Shown here: piece by piece, positions 1-5,755 of the stretch | Layout: the number at the start of each line of letters is the position of its first letter | How positions within the stretch are numbered: position 1 is the first letter of the stretch | NCBI GenBank assembly: GCA_958426425.1 | Contig: CATZYY010000074.1 | Coordinates: 1 to 10,870, forward strand | Direction: 5' to 3' | DNA: 10,870 nucleotides | DNA from: an uncultured Oscillospiraceae bacterium | GTDB taxonomy: Bacteria > Bacillota > Clostridia > Oscillospirales > Oscillospiraceae | Program-made: the position numbers and the translations under genes | Notes under the pieces: generated by a model | Told to the model about the DNA's origin: nothing | The model's input: only the letters and a program-made list of their open reading frames with translations | Database searches by the model: none

Positions 1-68
1 TCTTTGCAAAGCCTTTCGGCCTGGGTGCCTTTTCCGGCGCCGGGGGCGCCCAACAAAATCAGCTTCAT
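1..68 (-). CDS. adk: Adenylate kinase, N-terminal fragment (runs off the window)
   Basis: Only the first 22 codons lie in the window, but they hold the hallmark adenylate kinase start: a beta strand followed by the P-loop GAPGAGKGTQ (about residues 7-16) and then AERL. The enzyme interconverts AMP + ATP and 2 ADP in the cytoplasm. Its ATG follows the stop of the upstream gene with one base between (TGA-C-ATG), so it is the fourth gene of the minus-strand cluster and is probably translationally coupled. The housekeeping adk of Firmicutes normally sits in the ribosomal-protein operon after secY. Here it follows an AMP-forming split dikinase instead, which suggests a second, pathway-specific copy that recycles AMP (inference). 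The identification is firm; whether the rest of the gene is intact cannot be seen. Confidence 0.93.
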   Translation of the reverse strand, partial: MKLILLGAPGAGKGTQAERLCK

Positions 69-69
69 G

Positions 70-981
70 TCAGTTCAGCCCCAGCTGATCCATCAGCTTG
101 TCGATCTCGTCAAACACCAGCTGCGGAGATTTGGCGCGGATCATGAAATAGGGCCGGCCGGCGGCGTACTTGGCGCAGAAGGCGCCCCGGTCCTGACGGC
201 GCGCGTCGGTGTCAACAATAGGCATTACCAGGCCGTGCTTACCGCACAGCAGCTGATTGAGGCCGAAGAAGTTCATCATGGAGTGATAGCTCTGGTAGGC
301 GGCCTCAAACTGCCCCATGGGCTTGACCTCTGTTTTGAACCAACCGTCGATGCAGGGCATGACGGCCAGTTCCATATTGGTGGGATCGTAGCACATGGGC
401 ATTTCCGGCTCGTCGCCGAAGAACATCTTGACGCCCTCATCCTGATCGGCAAGGTCGGAGCGCTCCGTGCCCTTGGCCCGCTTGCGGACATAGACGTTTT
501 TGGAGCCGTAGAGCGCGATGCCGGTCTCATGGTCCATGACGGTGGTTTCAGTAGAGAAGATAGAGGCGCCCCGGCGGCAGCCCTCCAGCTGGGACATGGA
601 CTTGCCGTGGTTGTTCTCACCGCCCACCAGCAGGATGCCGTGGCCCTTGTACACCACGCTGGAGGAGTGGAAGGGATGCAGGCCCACCTTGTCCATCTCA
701 TTGGCCAGCATGGAAACCATGATCTTATTCAGCTCACCCTCTTCCCAGAAGCTGGTGAGGATCAGCTGGTTGTTTTCATAGCGAATGGACTTCACGGCGT
801 CGTCATAGTACCAGACGATGTCAGGGGTCTCCTTGGTGATCTGGTGGCTGACTTCCACGGAGCCCAGGCGGTAATTGAGGAAGGACATGTCCTCCGCCAC
901 GGCGGTGCGCTCCGGACCGCCCACCACGTCGAATCGAATGACGGCCTTGTTGCTGCTGATCTGTTCAGAAAATGTGCTCAT
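70..981 (-). CDS. HPr kinase/PEPCK-like P-loop protein, third gene of the split-dikinase cluster
   Basis: A protein of 303 residues. A Walker A loop, GGENNHGKS (residues 120-128), is preceded by HSSSVVYKGHGILLV and followed by STETTVMD (143-150). This arrangement (a His-Ser/Ala strand, 'G.GILL.G', then GKS) is typical of the HPr kinase/phosphorylase-like and PEPCK-like nucleotide-binding fold. The N-terminal 100 residues do not look like the HPr kinase N-terminal domain, and the usual HprK loop GxSGxGKS is altered to GENNHGKS. It is therefore unlikely to be the real HPr kinase. ATG at 981 was chosen over the ATG six bases upstream because it lies 7 bases after AGGAG, whereas the earlier one is only 1 base away. 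The gene starts 34 bases after the ATP-binding subunit gene and ends one base before adk. It may be a regulatory or accessory kinase subunit of the dikinase, a place taken by a CBS-domain protein in phenylphosphate synthase. Substrate unknown. Confidence 0.75.
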   Translation of the reverse strand: MSTFSEQISSNKAVIRFDVVGGPERTAVAEDMSFLNYRLGSVEVSHQITKETPDIVWYYDDAVKSIRYENNQLILTSFWEEGELNKIMVSMLANEMDKVGLHPFHSSSVVYKGHGILLVGGENNHGKSMSQLEGCRRGASIFSTETTVMDHETGIALYGSKNVYVRKRAKGTERSDLADQDEGVKMFFGDEPEMPMCYDPTNMELAVMPCIDGWFKTEVKPMGQFEAAYQSYHSMMNFFGLNQLLCGKHGLVMPIVDTDARRQDRGAFCAKYAAGRPYFMIRAKSPQLVFDEIDKLMDQLGLN

Positions 982-1015
982 ATTCATACTCCTGTTCTTT
1001 GAAATCCGGCAGTGA

Positions 1016-1978
1016 TTACTTCATGGTGGTGATGGGGCGGGACTGGAGCAGGTAGACCTGACCATCCACAATGGCCCACTCGATGTCCTCAGGCTTTTTG
1101 TAGAAGTCCTCAATCTTCTTGGCCAGGTCCACCAGCTGATTCCGCTCGTCGTCGGTCAAAACAGGGGCCTCCCGGAGCTCTTCGGGGACGGGGACTTCCT
1201 TGGTGCCGCCCCGCTCGCTGAGGCGGACCACCATAGTCTCCTTCTCGGAGATGTACTCCGTGGTGACCTCTCCGGTCTGCTTGTTGATCCACAGGTTATC
1301 CGGGGTTACCATACCGGACACAATGGCCTCGCCCAGGCCCCAGGCCGCCTCCAGAACCACGGTGTCATAGTCGTTGGTAATGGGGTTGGAGGTGAACATG
1401 ACGCCGGCCTTCTGGGCGCTGACCATCCGCTGGACCACGACGGCGATGGAGATGCTGTGCTCGTCAAATTTCTTTTCCCGGCGGTAGAAAATGGCGCGGT
1501 CGTTGTAGAGGGAGGCCCAGCACTCCTTGATGTACTTCACCACATCGTCAAAGCCGATGACAAACAGGAAGGTCTCCTGCTGTCCGGCGAAGCTGGCGTC
1601 GTCCAGGTCCTCGGCGGTGCCGCTGGAGCGGACGGCCACCGGCTCATGGCCGCTGCCTACCTGACCGTAGAAGCTGCAGATATCCTCAGTCATGCTCTGG
1701 GGCATGGGAGTGTCCGCGATCCGCTGCCGGATCTCGGCGGACACGGCTACCAAAGAGGCGTTACTGGAAAAATCGATGGTGTCAAGGGCCTGGAACACAT
1801 AATCCCACAGACCTGTCTGCTCCATGAAGGCGTTGAACATCTCAGAGCGGACAATAAAGCCCTGGGGCACAGGGAGGCCGGCCCGGGACATGCGGCAGAG
1901 GCTGGCGCCCTTGCCGCCGGCGGAACCGCCCAACGCCTCGTCGGGAATTTCATCAAACCATGCCAGATACTGATTCAT
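1016..1978 (-). CDS. PEP/pyruvate-binding (PPDK_N, ATP-grasp) domain protein: ATP-binding subunit of a split dikinase
   Basis: A protein of 320 residues that is essentially one PEP-synthase/PPDK N-terminal nucleotide-binding domain. Motifs in order are GGKGASL (21-27), the nucleotide-binding VRSSGTAED (116-124) followed by an ASFAGQQETFL stretch, AGVMFTSNPIT and WGLGEAIVSG in the middle, and the family-closing DIEWAIVDGQVYLLQSRPIT ending at residue 317. Full-length PEP synthase (about 800 aa) continues into a swivel domain and a PEP-binding barrel. Here the chain stops, and the swivel domain is in the neighbouring upstream gene. This split matches subunit B of phenylphosphate synthase. The predicted job is to bind ATP and pass its beta-phosphate to the histidine of the partner, releasing AMP and Pi. 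ATG at 1978 was chosen because AAGGA lies about 10 bases upstream and the conserved domain starts at once; the 34 extra upstream codons cross an intergenic hairpin. Confidence 0.9.
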   Translation of the reverse strand: MNQYLAWFDEIPDEALGGSAGGKGASLCRMSRAGLPVPQGFIVRSEMFNAFMEQTGLWDYVFQALDTIDFSSNASLVAVSAEIRQRIADTPMPQSMTEDICSFYGQVGSGHEPVAVRSSGTAEDLDDASFAGQQETFLFVIGFDDVVKYIKECWASLYNDRAIFYRREKKFDEHSISIAVVVQRMVSAQKAGVMFTSNPITNDYDTVVLEAAWGLGEAIVSGMVTPDNLWINKQTGEVTTEYISEKETMVVRLSERGGTKEVPVPEELREAPVLTDDERNQLVDLAKKIEDFYKKPEDIEWAIVDGQVYLLQSRPITTMK

Positions 1979-2029
1979 ATTTCTCGTTCCTTTCTGGGTC
2001 CCGTCGGAAGATGGGCGGGAATGTTTTAG

Positions 2030-2070
2030 AAAATCTATGCGGCACACCGGAATGTCGGGTGCCGCATAGA
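2030..2070 (-). terminator. Hairpin with T-run between the two dikinase subunit genes (attenuator or partial terminator)
   Basis: A perfect 12-base inverted repeat (TCTATGCGGCAC at 2034-2045 with GTGCCGCATAGA at 2059-2070) can be extended inward by CCG/CGG pairs. Read on the minus strand it begins 9 bases after the stop of the swivel-domain gene and is followed by TTTTCTAAAA. The structure resembles an intrinsic terminator with a weak U-tract. It may lower expression of the downstream subunit genes or protect the 3' end of the first message. The 52 bases from it to the next start codon hold no promoter I can call. Confidence 0.7.
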
Positions 2071-2079
2071 GAGGATACA

Positions 2080-3789
2080 TCAGCCGATGACTTCCACGAT
2101 ACCCTTGGAGCCGTCTACGCGGACCTTGTCGCCGGTTTTAATCAGCTGTGTAGCGCGGCGTGTGCCCACCACACAGGGGACGCCAAACTCACGAGCCACC
2201 ACGGCAGGGTGAGACAGAGCGCCGCCGGTATCGGTAACCAGAGCGCAGATCTTGGAGAAGGAGACCACCCAGGCGGGGTTGGTCATCTTGCAGACCAGAA
2301 CCTCCCCGTCTTTCACGGTATCCAGCTCGGAGGGGTCGGACACCAGGTGGGCAATGCCTTCCTGGACGCCGGGGCAGCCGGGGATGCCCTTGAGGACGGT
2401 CTTGCTGATCTCTTTGTTCTCGGCCTTCTCCTTCATCTCGGCTTCAAACTTCTGGGGATAGCCCCACAGGGATTTGTAAGGCTCGTTGTAAACCTGCCAT
2501 TCGGTAGCGGTGCCGTACCACTCCTGGGGATGGATCTTCTTGGCGGCCTCCATCTCGGCCAGGCGGGTCTTGACCAGCTCCTTCACGGGATAATCAGAGC
2601 AGCAGGCGCAGCGGATCTCGTCATACTTGAGCATGAAGATATCCTCGGGATCGTCCAGGATGCCGGCGCGGACCATGGCCTTGCCGATCTGCACGAAGGC
2701 AACCCGCATGTGAGAGTACACGCCCTGGTCGATGTAGAAGTGGTGGTCGGGAGTGATGGGGGCCATCTTTACGGACAGCTCCAGATAGTGCTTGAGCTTG
2801 GCCAGCTCGTCGGGATCGCTGACCATGGAGTAGAGCTGCTCAATGGCCTCCTTCTGGGACTTCATGCAGGCGTCATATTCGGCGTTATAGTCATAGTTGT
2901 TGTTGACGTAGGTACGAACGGCCTCATAGGCGGGGGTGGGATCCTCGTACCAGGTCTTGTAGATGAACTCATGGGTGTACATGGCCTTGAAGCCGTACTC
3001 GTTGCGATAGGCCTCCATCATCTTCAGGAACTTCTCGCTGCCGGGAATGCCGGGAACCTTGGCCATGATCTCGGCGTTGTCAGTGGTGGAGAGGAACAGT
3101 TCCTTCAAAGCGGGATTGGCGCAGACTGCTTCCTTCATCTCCCACAGGGCCTTCAGGGAGTCCCAGTTGCGGTCGGCGGGGGAGACGTTGATCTTGCCGA
3201 TCAGGACATCGTCGGCGCCGGCGGCCTTGGCGGCGTTGGTGAAGTCGGTGGAGGCCTGGAACTGCGCCAGGTTGATGATCCAGTGGATGCGGAAGGCCTC
3301 GGACTTCATGTCCAGCATGTCCTCCATGTGGATCATGATCTCGGGCAAAGACTTATGCTCGAAATCGCAGTCCAGCATGGCGTGCTGAATTTCCTTTAGG
3401 CGGGGGATGTACATCTTGTTCCAACGGTCCAGGAAGGTGTCGGCATAGATGGGCATGACTTTAACATAGTAGTCAAACATGGGCCCGATCTTGTCCGCGT
3501 CCATCTCGGGCGGCACGATAGCAGAGTAGACATAGCCGCCGATCTTCTTGGCGATCCAGGCTTTGCCGATCGGGGCACCGAAACGCTGATACATATAGGT
3601 GCAGTCAGCGCCCCAGCGGCCGTCGCAGTCCCACCAGCCGCCAACGTCAAAGTACAGCGGGGAGATGGGGTTGGGGCAGTGCAGGTCATCATAGAACCAC
3701 ATCAGGCCCTTTTCGGCATCGTCTTTCCATTCAATAGGGAAGCGGTCGTCGGTGAACTTGGTGGCCAGAATCTTGGAAGTATCACTCAT
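2080..3789 (-). CDS. PEP-utilising-enzyme swivel domain protein: phosphohistidine/acceptor subunit of a split dikinase
   Basis: A protein of 569 residues. The C-terminal part (about 465-569) is a PEP-utilising-enzyme mobile domain: GCPGVQEG near 470, then TDTGGALSHPAVVAREFGVPC with the predicted phospho-accepting His527, and a VRVDGSKGIVEV end. The TGGxxSH form of the motif is usual in rifampin phosphotransferase and phenylphosphate-synthase-like proteins, whereas PEP synthase has TCH. Residues 1-460 form a large, Trp/Tyr/Met-rich domain (for example GGWWDCDGRWGADCTYMYQR near 50-70) that I cannot assign. It contains neither the PEP-binding barrel nor an ATP domain and presumably binds the phosphate acceptor. 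ATG at 3789 is preferred over an upstream in-frame start at 3903 because AAGGAG lies 8 bases ahead and the extra 38 codons come from AT-rich leader. This is the first gene of the minus-strand cluster; the ATP-binding partner is next. Substrate unknown: a phenol or enol is a guess based on the phenylphosphate synthase architecture. Confidence 0.88.
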   Translation of the reverse strand: MSDTSKILATKFTDDRFPIEWKDDAEKGLMWFYDDLHCPNPISPLYFDVGGWWDCDGRWGADCTYMYQRFGAPIGKAWIAKKIGGYVYSAIVPPEMDADKIGPMFDYYVKVMPIYADTFLDRWNKMYIPRLKEIQHAMLDCDFEHKSLPEIMIHMEDMLDMKSEAFRIHWIINLAQFQASTDFTNAAKAAGADDVLIGKINVSPADRNWDSLKALWEMKEAVCANPALKELFLSTTDNAEIMAKVPGIPGSEKFLKMMEAYRNEYGFKAMYTHEFIYKTWYEDPTPAYEAVRTYVNNNYDYNAEYDACMKSQKEAIEQLYSMVSDPDELAKLKHYLELSVKMAPITPDHHFYIDQGVYSHMRVAFVQIGKAMVRAGILDDPEDIFMLKYDEIRCACCSDYPVKELVKTRLAEMEAAKKIHPQEWYGTATEWQVYNEPYKSLWGYPQKFEAEMKEKAENKEISKTVLKGIPGCPGVQEGIAHLVSDPSELDTVKDGEVLVCKMTNPAWVVSFSKICALVTDTGGALSHPAVVAREFGVPCVVGTRRATQLIKTGDKVRVDGSKGIVEVIG

Positions 3790-3823
3790 GATGATCTCTC
3801 CTTTTTTAAAATCGAGTATATGA

Positions 3824-3844
3824 GCGGAACCACCGTTGTTCCGC
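3824..3844 (-). other. Small hairpin in the 5' leader of the dikinase cluster
   Basis: GCGGAAC (3824-3830) pairs with GTTCCGC (3838-3844) around a 7-base loop. It lies 34 bases upstream of the first start codon and just ahead of the AAGGAG ribosome binding site. It is short and has no U-tract; it could be a stability element or chance. Confidence 0.4.
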
Positions 3845-3880
3845 AGGAACTCACAAAATTTGAATAACTGCAAAAAACAA

Positions 3881-3893
3881 AATCGATTATTAA
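3881..3893 (-). promoter_or_regulatory. Operator-like motif AATCGATTATTAA upstream of the dikinase cluster
   Basis: Contains the nonamer ATCGATTAT (3882-3890) shared with three other sites in the window. Only the 8-base core AATCGATT is palindromic here, so it is a weaker, half-degenerate copy. It lies about 92 bases upstream of the swivel-domain start codon, a suitable place for a regulator controlling minus-strand transcription. The proposed binder is the GntR/FCD protein encoded at 5054 (inference). Confidence 0.5.
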
Positions 3894-3971
3894 AATAAGC
3901 CACAAAATAATTAAAATTTTATGTAAAAATCAGAAAAATAAAAAGATTTAACAATTTTTTATTAAAATATA

Positions 3972-4000
3972 TTGCTATTTTTTTAATGTAGTGCTATTCT
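3972..4000 (+). promoter_or_regulatory. Possible sigma-A promoter for the PHP-phosphatase gene
   Basis: TTGCTA (3972-3977) and TATTCT (3995-4000) match four of six positions each of the -35 and -10 consensus, with an ideal 17-base spacer. Transcription would start near 4007, about 40 bases before the palindrome at 4045 and about 145 bases before the start codon. The surroundings are so AT-rich that chance matches are likely. Confidence 0.35.
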
Positions 4001-4040
4001 GAAAAACAGGACAGTGAAAAGGTATTTGCACAGTGCGATT

Positions 4041-4057
4041 TCAAATAATCGATTATC
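4041..4057 (+). promoter_or_regulatory. Operator palindrome ATAATCGATTAT upstream of the PHP-phosphatase gene
   Basis: A perfect 12-base palindrome (4045-4056). The 16 bases TCAAATAATCGATTAT (4041-4056) are identical to those at 4962-4977 in front of the GntR gene, which argues for one binding protein. It lies downstream of the candidate promoter and about 100 bases before the chosen start codon, as expected for a repressor site. Confidence 0.65.
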
Positions 4058-4152
4058 AAGACAATGCCATTTTATACAGGAAAGCCAAAAAAGTCAAGGA
4101 GAAGCACGGAAATTTCCGTCAAAATACTAAACAAAAAGGGCGGTTTCTTTTT

Positions 4153-4899
4153 ATGCAATTAAGAGAAATGATTCCAGAGGTGGATACCCATACCCATACA
4201 ATTCTCTCTGGACACGCGTGGTCAACCCTGACGGAAAACTGTTTGGCTGCTAAGGCAAAGGGAATGAAGGGGCTGTGTCTAACGGAGCACGCCCCGGGAA
4301 TCGAGTGCGGCGCGCCGTCGTTCATTCCCCACAGCCAGCGGATGCTGCCGGATCTGGTGGAGGGGATCCGGGTGTACAAGGGCGTGGAGATGAACATCCT
4401 GGATCATGAGAACCACGTGGACATCCTGCTTCATTATTTGAAGTTGTGTGAGTTCGTCATTGCCAGTATTCACACCCACATGTTCCCGGAGCGGGCAAAC
4501 CGGGATGCAAACACGGCCACTTACCTGGAGATGCTGCGCAATCCCTGGATTGATATTCTAGGTCACGCAGACGATCCCTCCGTGCCATGTGACTTTGAAG
4601 CCCTTGCAGCGCAAGCAAAAAGCAGCGGAAAGCTCCTGGAGCTCAACAACAATTCCACCACGCCGCACCGCCCCGGCAGCCTTGAGTCTCTCAAGGAATA
4701 TATCCTCTGCTGTAAGCGCAATCGGCAGCGGGTCTGCGTTGCCAGCGACGCCCACTTTCACACCATGGTGGGCAGCGTCAGGCCGCTGATGACGTTGTTA
4801 GATGAGCTGGAGTTTCCGGAGGAGCTGATCGTGAATCTGTACCAGGACCGTTTTGAGGCCTACCTGCGGGAACGGGCTGAGCGTTTGAAGGGGCTGTAA
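4153..4899 (+). CDS. PHP-domain metallophosphatase, YcdX-like
   Basis: A protein of 248 residues, the usual size for the YcdX branch of PHP hydrolases. The full trinuclear metal-ligand pattern is visible: DTHTH (11-15), H21, TEH (H46), GVE (E79), ASIHTH (H107/H109), GHADD (H138) and ASDAH (D199, H201). The NNNS sequence near 165-168 matches the INNSS region of YcdX. Relatives of this branch are zinc-dependent phosphatases, often with unsettled substrates. ATG at 4153 begins directly ahead of the domain; a GTG at 4033 would also open the frame but would place the operator palindrome inside the gene. The ribosome binding site is poor (GGG about 12 bases upstream), so the start is only moderately certain. 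It may dephosphorylate the product of the divergent dikinase or a pathway intermediate (inference). No hairpin terminator follows, so transcription may run on into the GntR operon. Confidence 0.85.
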   Translation: MQLREMIPEVDTHTHTILSGHAWSTLTENCLAAKAKGMKGLCLTEHAPGIECGAPSFIPHSQRMLPDLVEGIRVYKGVEMNILDHENHVDILLHYLKLCEFVIASIHTHMFPERANRDANTATYLEMLRNPWIDILGHADDPSVPCDFEALAAQAKSSGKLLELNNNSTTPHRPGSLESLKEYILCCKRNRQRVCVASDAHFHTMVGSVRPLMTLLDELEFPEELIVNLYQDRFEAYLRERAERLKGL

Positions 4900-4928
4900 A
4901 AGAAAAAAGAGAAAGCGTCGACTATCCA

Positions 4929-4957
4929 TTGACAAATGTGGTCTGTCAGGATACAAT
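4929..4957 (+). promoter_or_regulatory. Sigma-A promoter of the GntR-molybdenum hydroxylase operon
   Basis: A perfect -35 box TTGACA (4929-4934) and TACAAT (4952-4957, five of six matches to the -10 consensus) are 17 bases apart. The predicted start of transcription, near 4964, falls at the edge of the operator palindrome at 4965-4978, a classic layout for repression. The 5' leader would be about 90 bases long and carry two operator-like motifs. Confidence 0.85.
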
Positions 4958-4961
4958 CGTC

Positions 4962-4978
4962 TCAAATAATCGATTATT
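4962..4978 (+). promoter_or_regulatory. Operator palindrome AATAATCGATTATT over the GntR promoter start site
   Basis: A perfect 14-base palindrome (4965-4978) lies a few bases after the -10 box of the promoter at 4929-4957, where a bound repressor would block RNA polymerase. It is the best copy of the motif in the window and shares 16 identical bases with the site at 4041. Autoregulation by the GntR/FCD protein just downstream is the simplest reading (inference). Confidence 0.75.
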
Positions 4979-5002
4979 GAAAAATAAAGGCTTTGGTATA
5001 TG

Positions 5003-5011
5003 ATCGATTAT
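5003..5011 (+). promoter_or_regulatory. Secondary operator-like motif ATCGATTAT in the GntR leader
   Basis: A fourth copy of ATCGATTAT, embedded in TGATCGATTATTTA. Only the ATCGAT core is symmetrical. Its centre is 34 bases downstream of the main palindrome's centre, about three helical turns, which could allow two regulator dimers to bind on the same face of the DNA. Confidence 0.5.
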
Positions 5012-5053
5012 TTAGCAAGCCAATGAGACAGGACGTGCTGGAGGTGGCGGAAA

Positions 5054-5755
5054 ATGGGCAGGCACGCAGAGAACGAGACTGCTTCCAAGGAGACATTGCG
5101 GAAGAGAATCCGCAACTATATTCAGCATCAGATCGCCAGCGGGGGGTTCCAGGCCGGAGATCGGATTGTAGAGACCCAGCTGGCCCGGGAGCTGAATGTG
5201 TCCCAGGCCCCTGTTCGGGAGGCCATTTTGGAGCTGGCCGCCATGGGCCTTTTGGAAGAGCGGCCCTATTCGGGCTCCTTTGTCCGAAAGCTGACGGCAG
5301 AGGACGTGGAGGATATCTATAACACCCGGGCGTTTCTGGATGAGTATGCTGCCAGGCAGGCGGCCCGGAACATTACGGAGCAGCAGCTGGTCGAGATGGA
5401 GGCATTGCTCCAACGGATGGACGAGGCGGAGGATTATCAGGCCCTGGCGGAGATGGATATGGAGTTTCACGCCATGGTGGTGGATGCCGCCGGAAGTCCC
5501 GCCCTCAAACGCACCTGGGAGAATCTGCGGCTGGTGGAGTGGACGGAGCTCTCCGCCGCAGTGACACAAAATACCCTGGAGGAATTGGCCAAGCAGCATT
5601 GGAGACTGTTTCAATTATTGAAGCAGCATGCCGATCATGCCGCCGGCGCCTACATGTTCATTCATATTAAGAATTTTGGAGAAGAGCTGAAGCGCTACCT
5701 GCAGCAGCGGGAGGCATCGGAATCTTCTTCCAAGCAGGAAAGGAGCTCCCTATGA
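5054..5755 (+). CDS. GntR-family transcriptional regulator with FCD ligand-binding domain
   Basis: A protein of 233 residues. The winged helix-turn-helix occupies roughly residues 12-80, with GDRIVETQLARELNVSQAP, then VREAILELA and the wing EERPYSGSFV. The remainder is an all-helical FCD domain with the usual metal/ligand positions: MDMEFH (Asp and His), QHW, and a late His in YMFIHI. Regulators of this type usually sense small carboxylates or similar metabolites and repress until the ligand binds. GGAGGTGG 7 bases before ATG 5054 fixes the start. The gene is the first of a five-gene operon; its TGA overlaps the ATG of the molybdenum subunit (ATGA). It probably binds the AATAATCGATTATT operators before its own gene and in the divergent region (inference). 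A close paralogue lies at 10038. Confidence 0.9.
   Translation: MGRHAENETASKETLRKRIRNYIQHQIASGGFQAGDRIVETQLARELNVSQAPVREAILELAAMGLLEERPYSGSFVRKLTAEDVEDIYNTRAFLDEYAARQAARNITEQQLVEMEALLQRMDEAEDYQALAEMDMEFHAMVVDAAGSPALKRTWENLRLVEWTELSAAVTQNTLEELAKQHWRLFQLLKQHADHAAGAYMFIHIKNFGEELKRYLQQREASESSSKQERSSL

Larger units (their letters stand above)
3790..4152. other. AT-rich divergent control region
   Basis: These 363 bases separate the divergent starts of the dikinase cluster and the PHP-phosphatase gene and hold no convincing gene. They are strikingly AT-rich (especially 3850-4000) compared with the GC-rich genes around. They contain two copies of the ATCGATTAT operator motif, a short leader hairpin and a possible plus-strand promoter, all listed separately. 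A minus-strand promoter must lie here, but many AT-rich hexamers compete and I could not choose one. Confidence 0.75.

Noticed and set aside
70..981. Assignment as the true HPr kinase/phosphorylase (hprK).
   Set aside because: The P-loop is GGENNHGKS, the N-terminal domain differs, and the gene neighbours are not those expected for a PTS-related hprK.
4..1002. A 332-codon open frame on the plus strand opposite the HprK-like gene.
   Set aside because: It shows no recognisable motif and has the composition of an antisense frame. The minus-strand gene has a Walker A loop, a good ribosome binding site and a one-base junction to adk.
1960..3399. A 479-codon open frame on the plus strand opposite the swivel-domain gene.
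   Set aside because: It has low-complexity Gly/Leu/Val/His composition and no ribosome binding site or domain, and it runs through the intergenic hairpin. The minus-strand gene carries the conserved phosphohistidine motif.
3790..3903. A longer N-terminus (38 more codons) for the swivel-domain protein.
   Set aside because: The extension is translated from AT-rich leader containing an operator motif and a hairpin, while ATG 3789 has AAGGAG at ideal spacing.
4033..4152. A GTG start at 4033 adding 40 residues to the PHP phosphatase.
   Set aside because: The added Lys/Arg-rich residues are absent from the YcdX family and the operator palindrome would fall inside the coding sequence.
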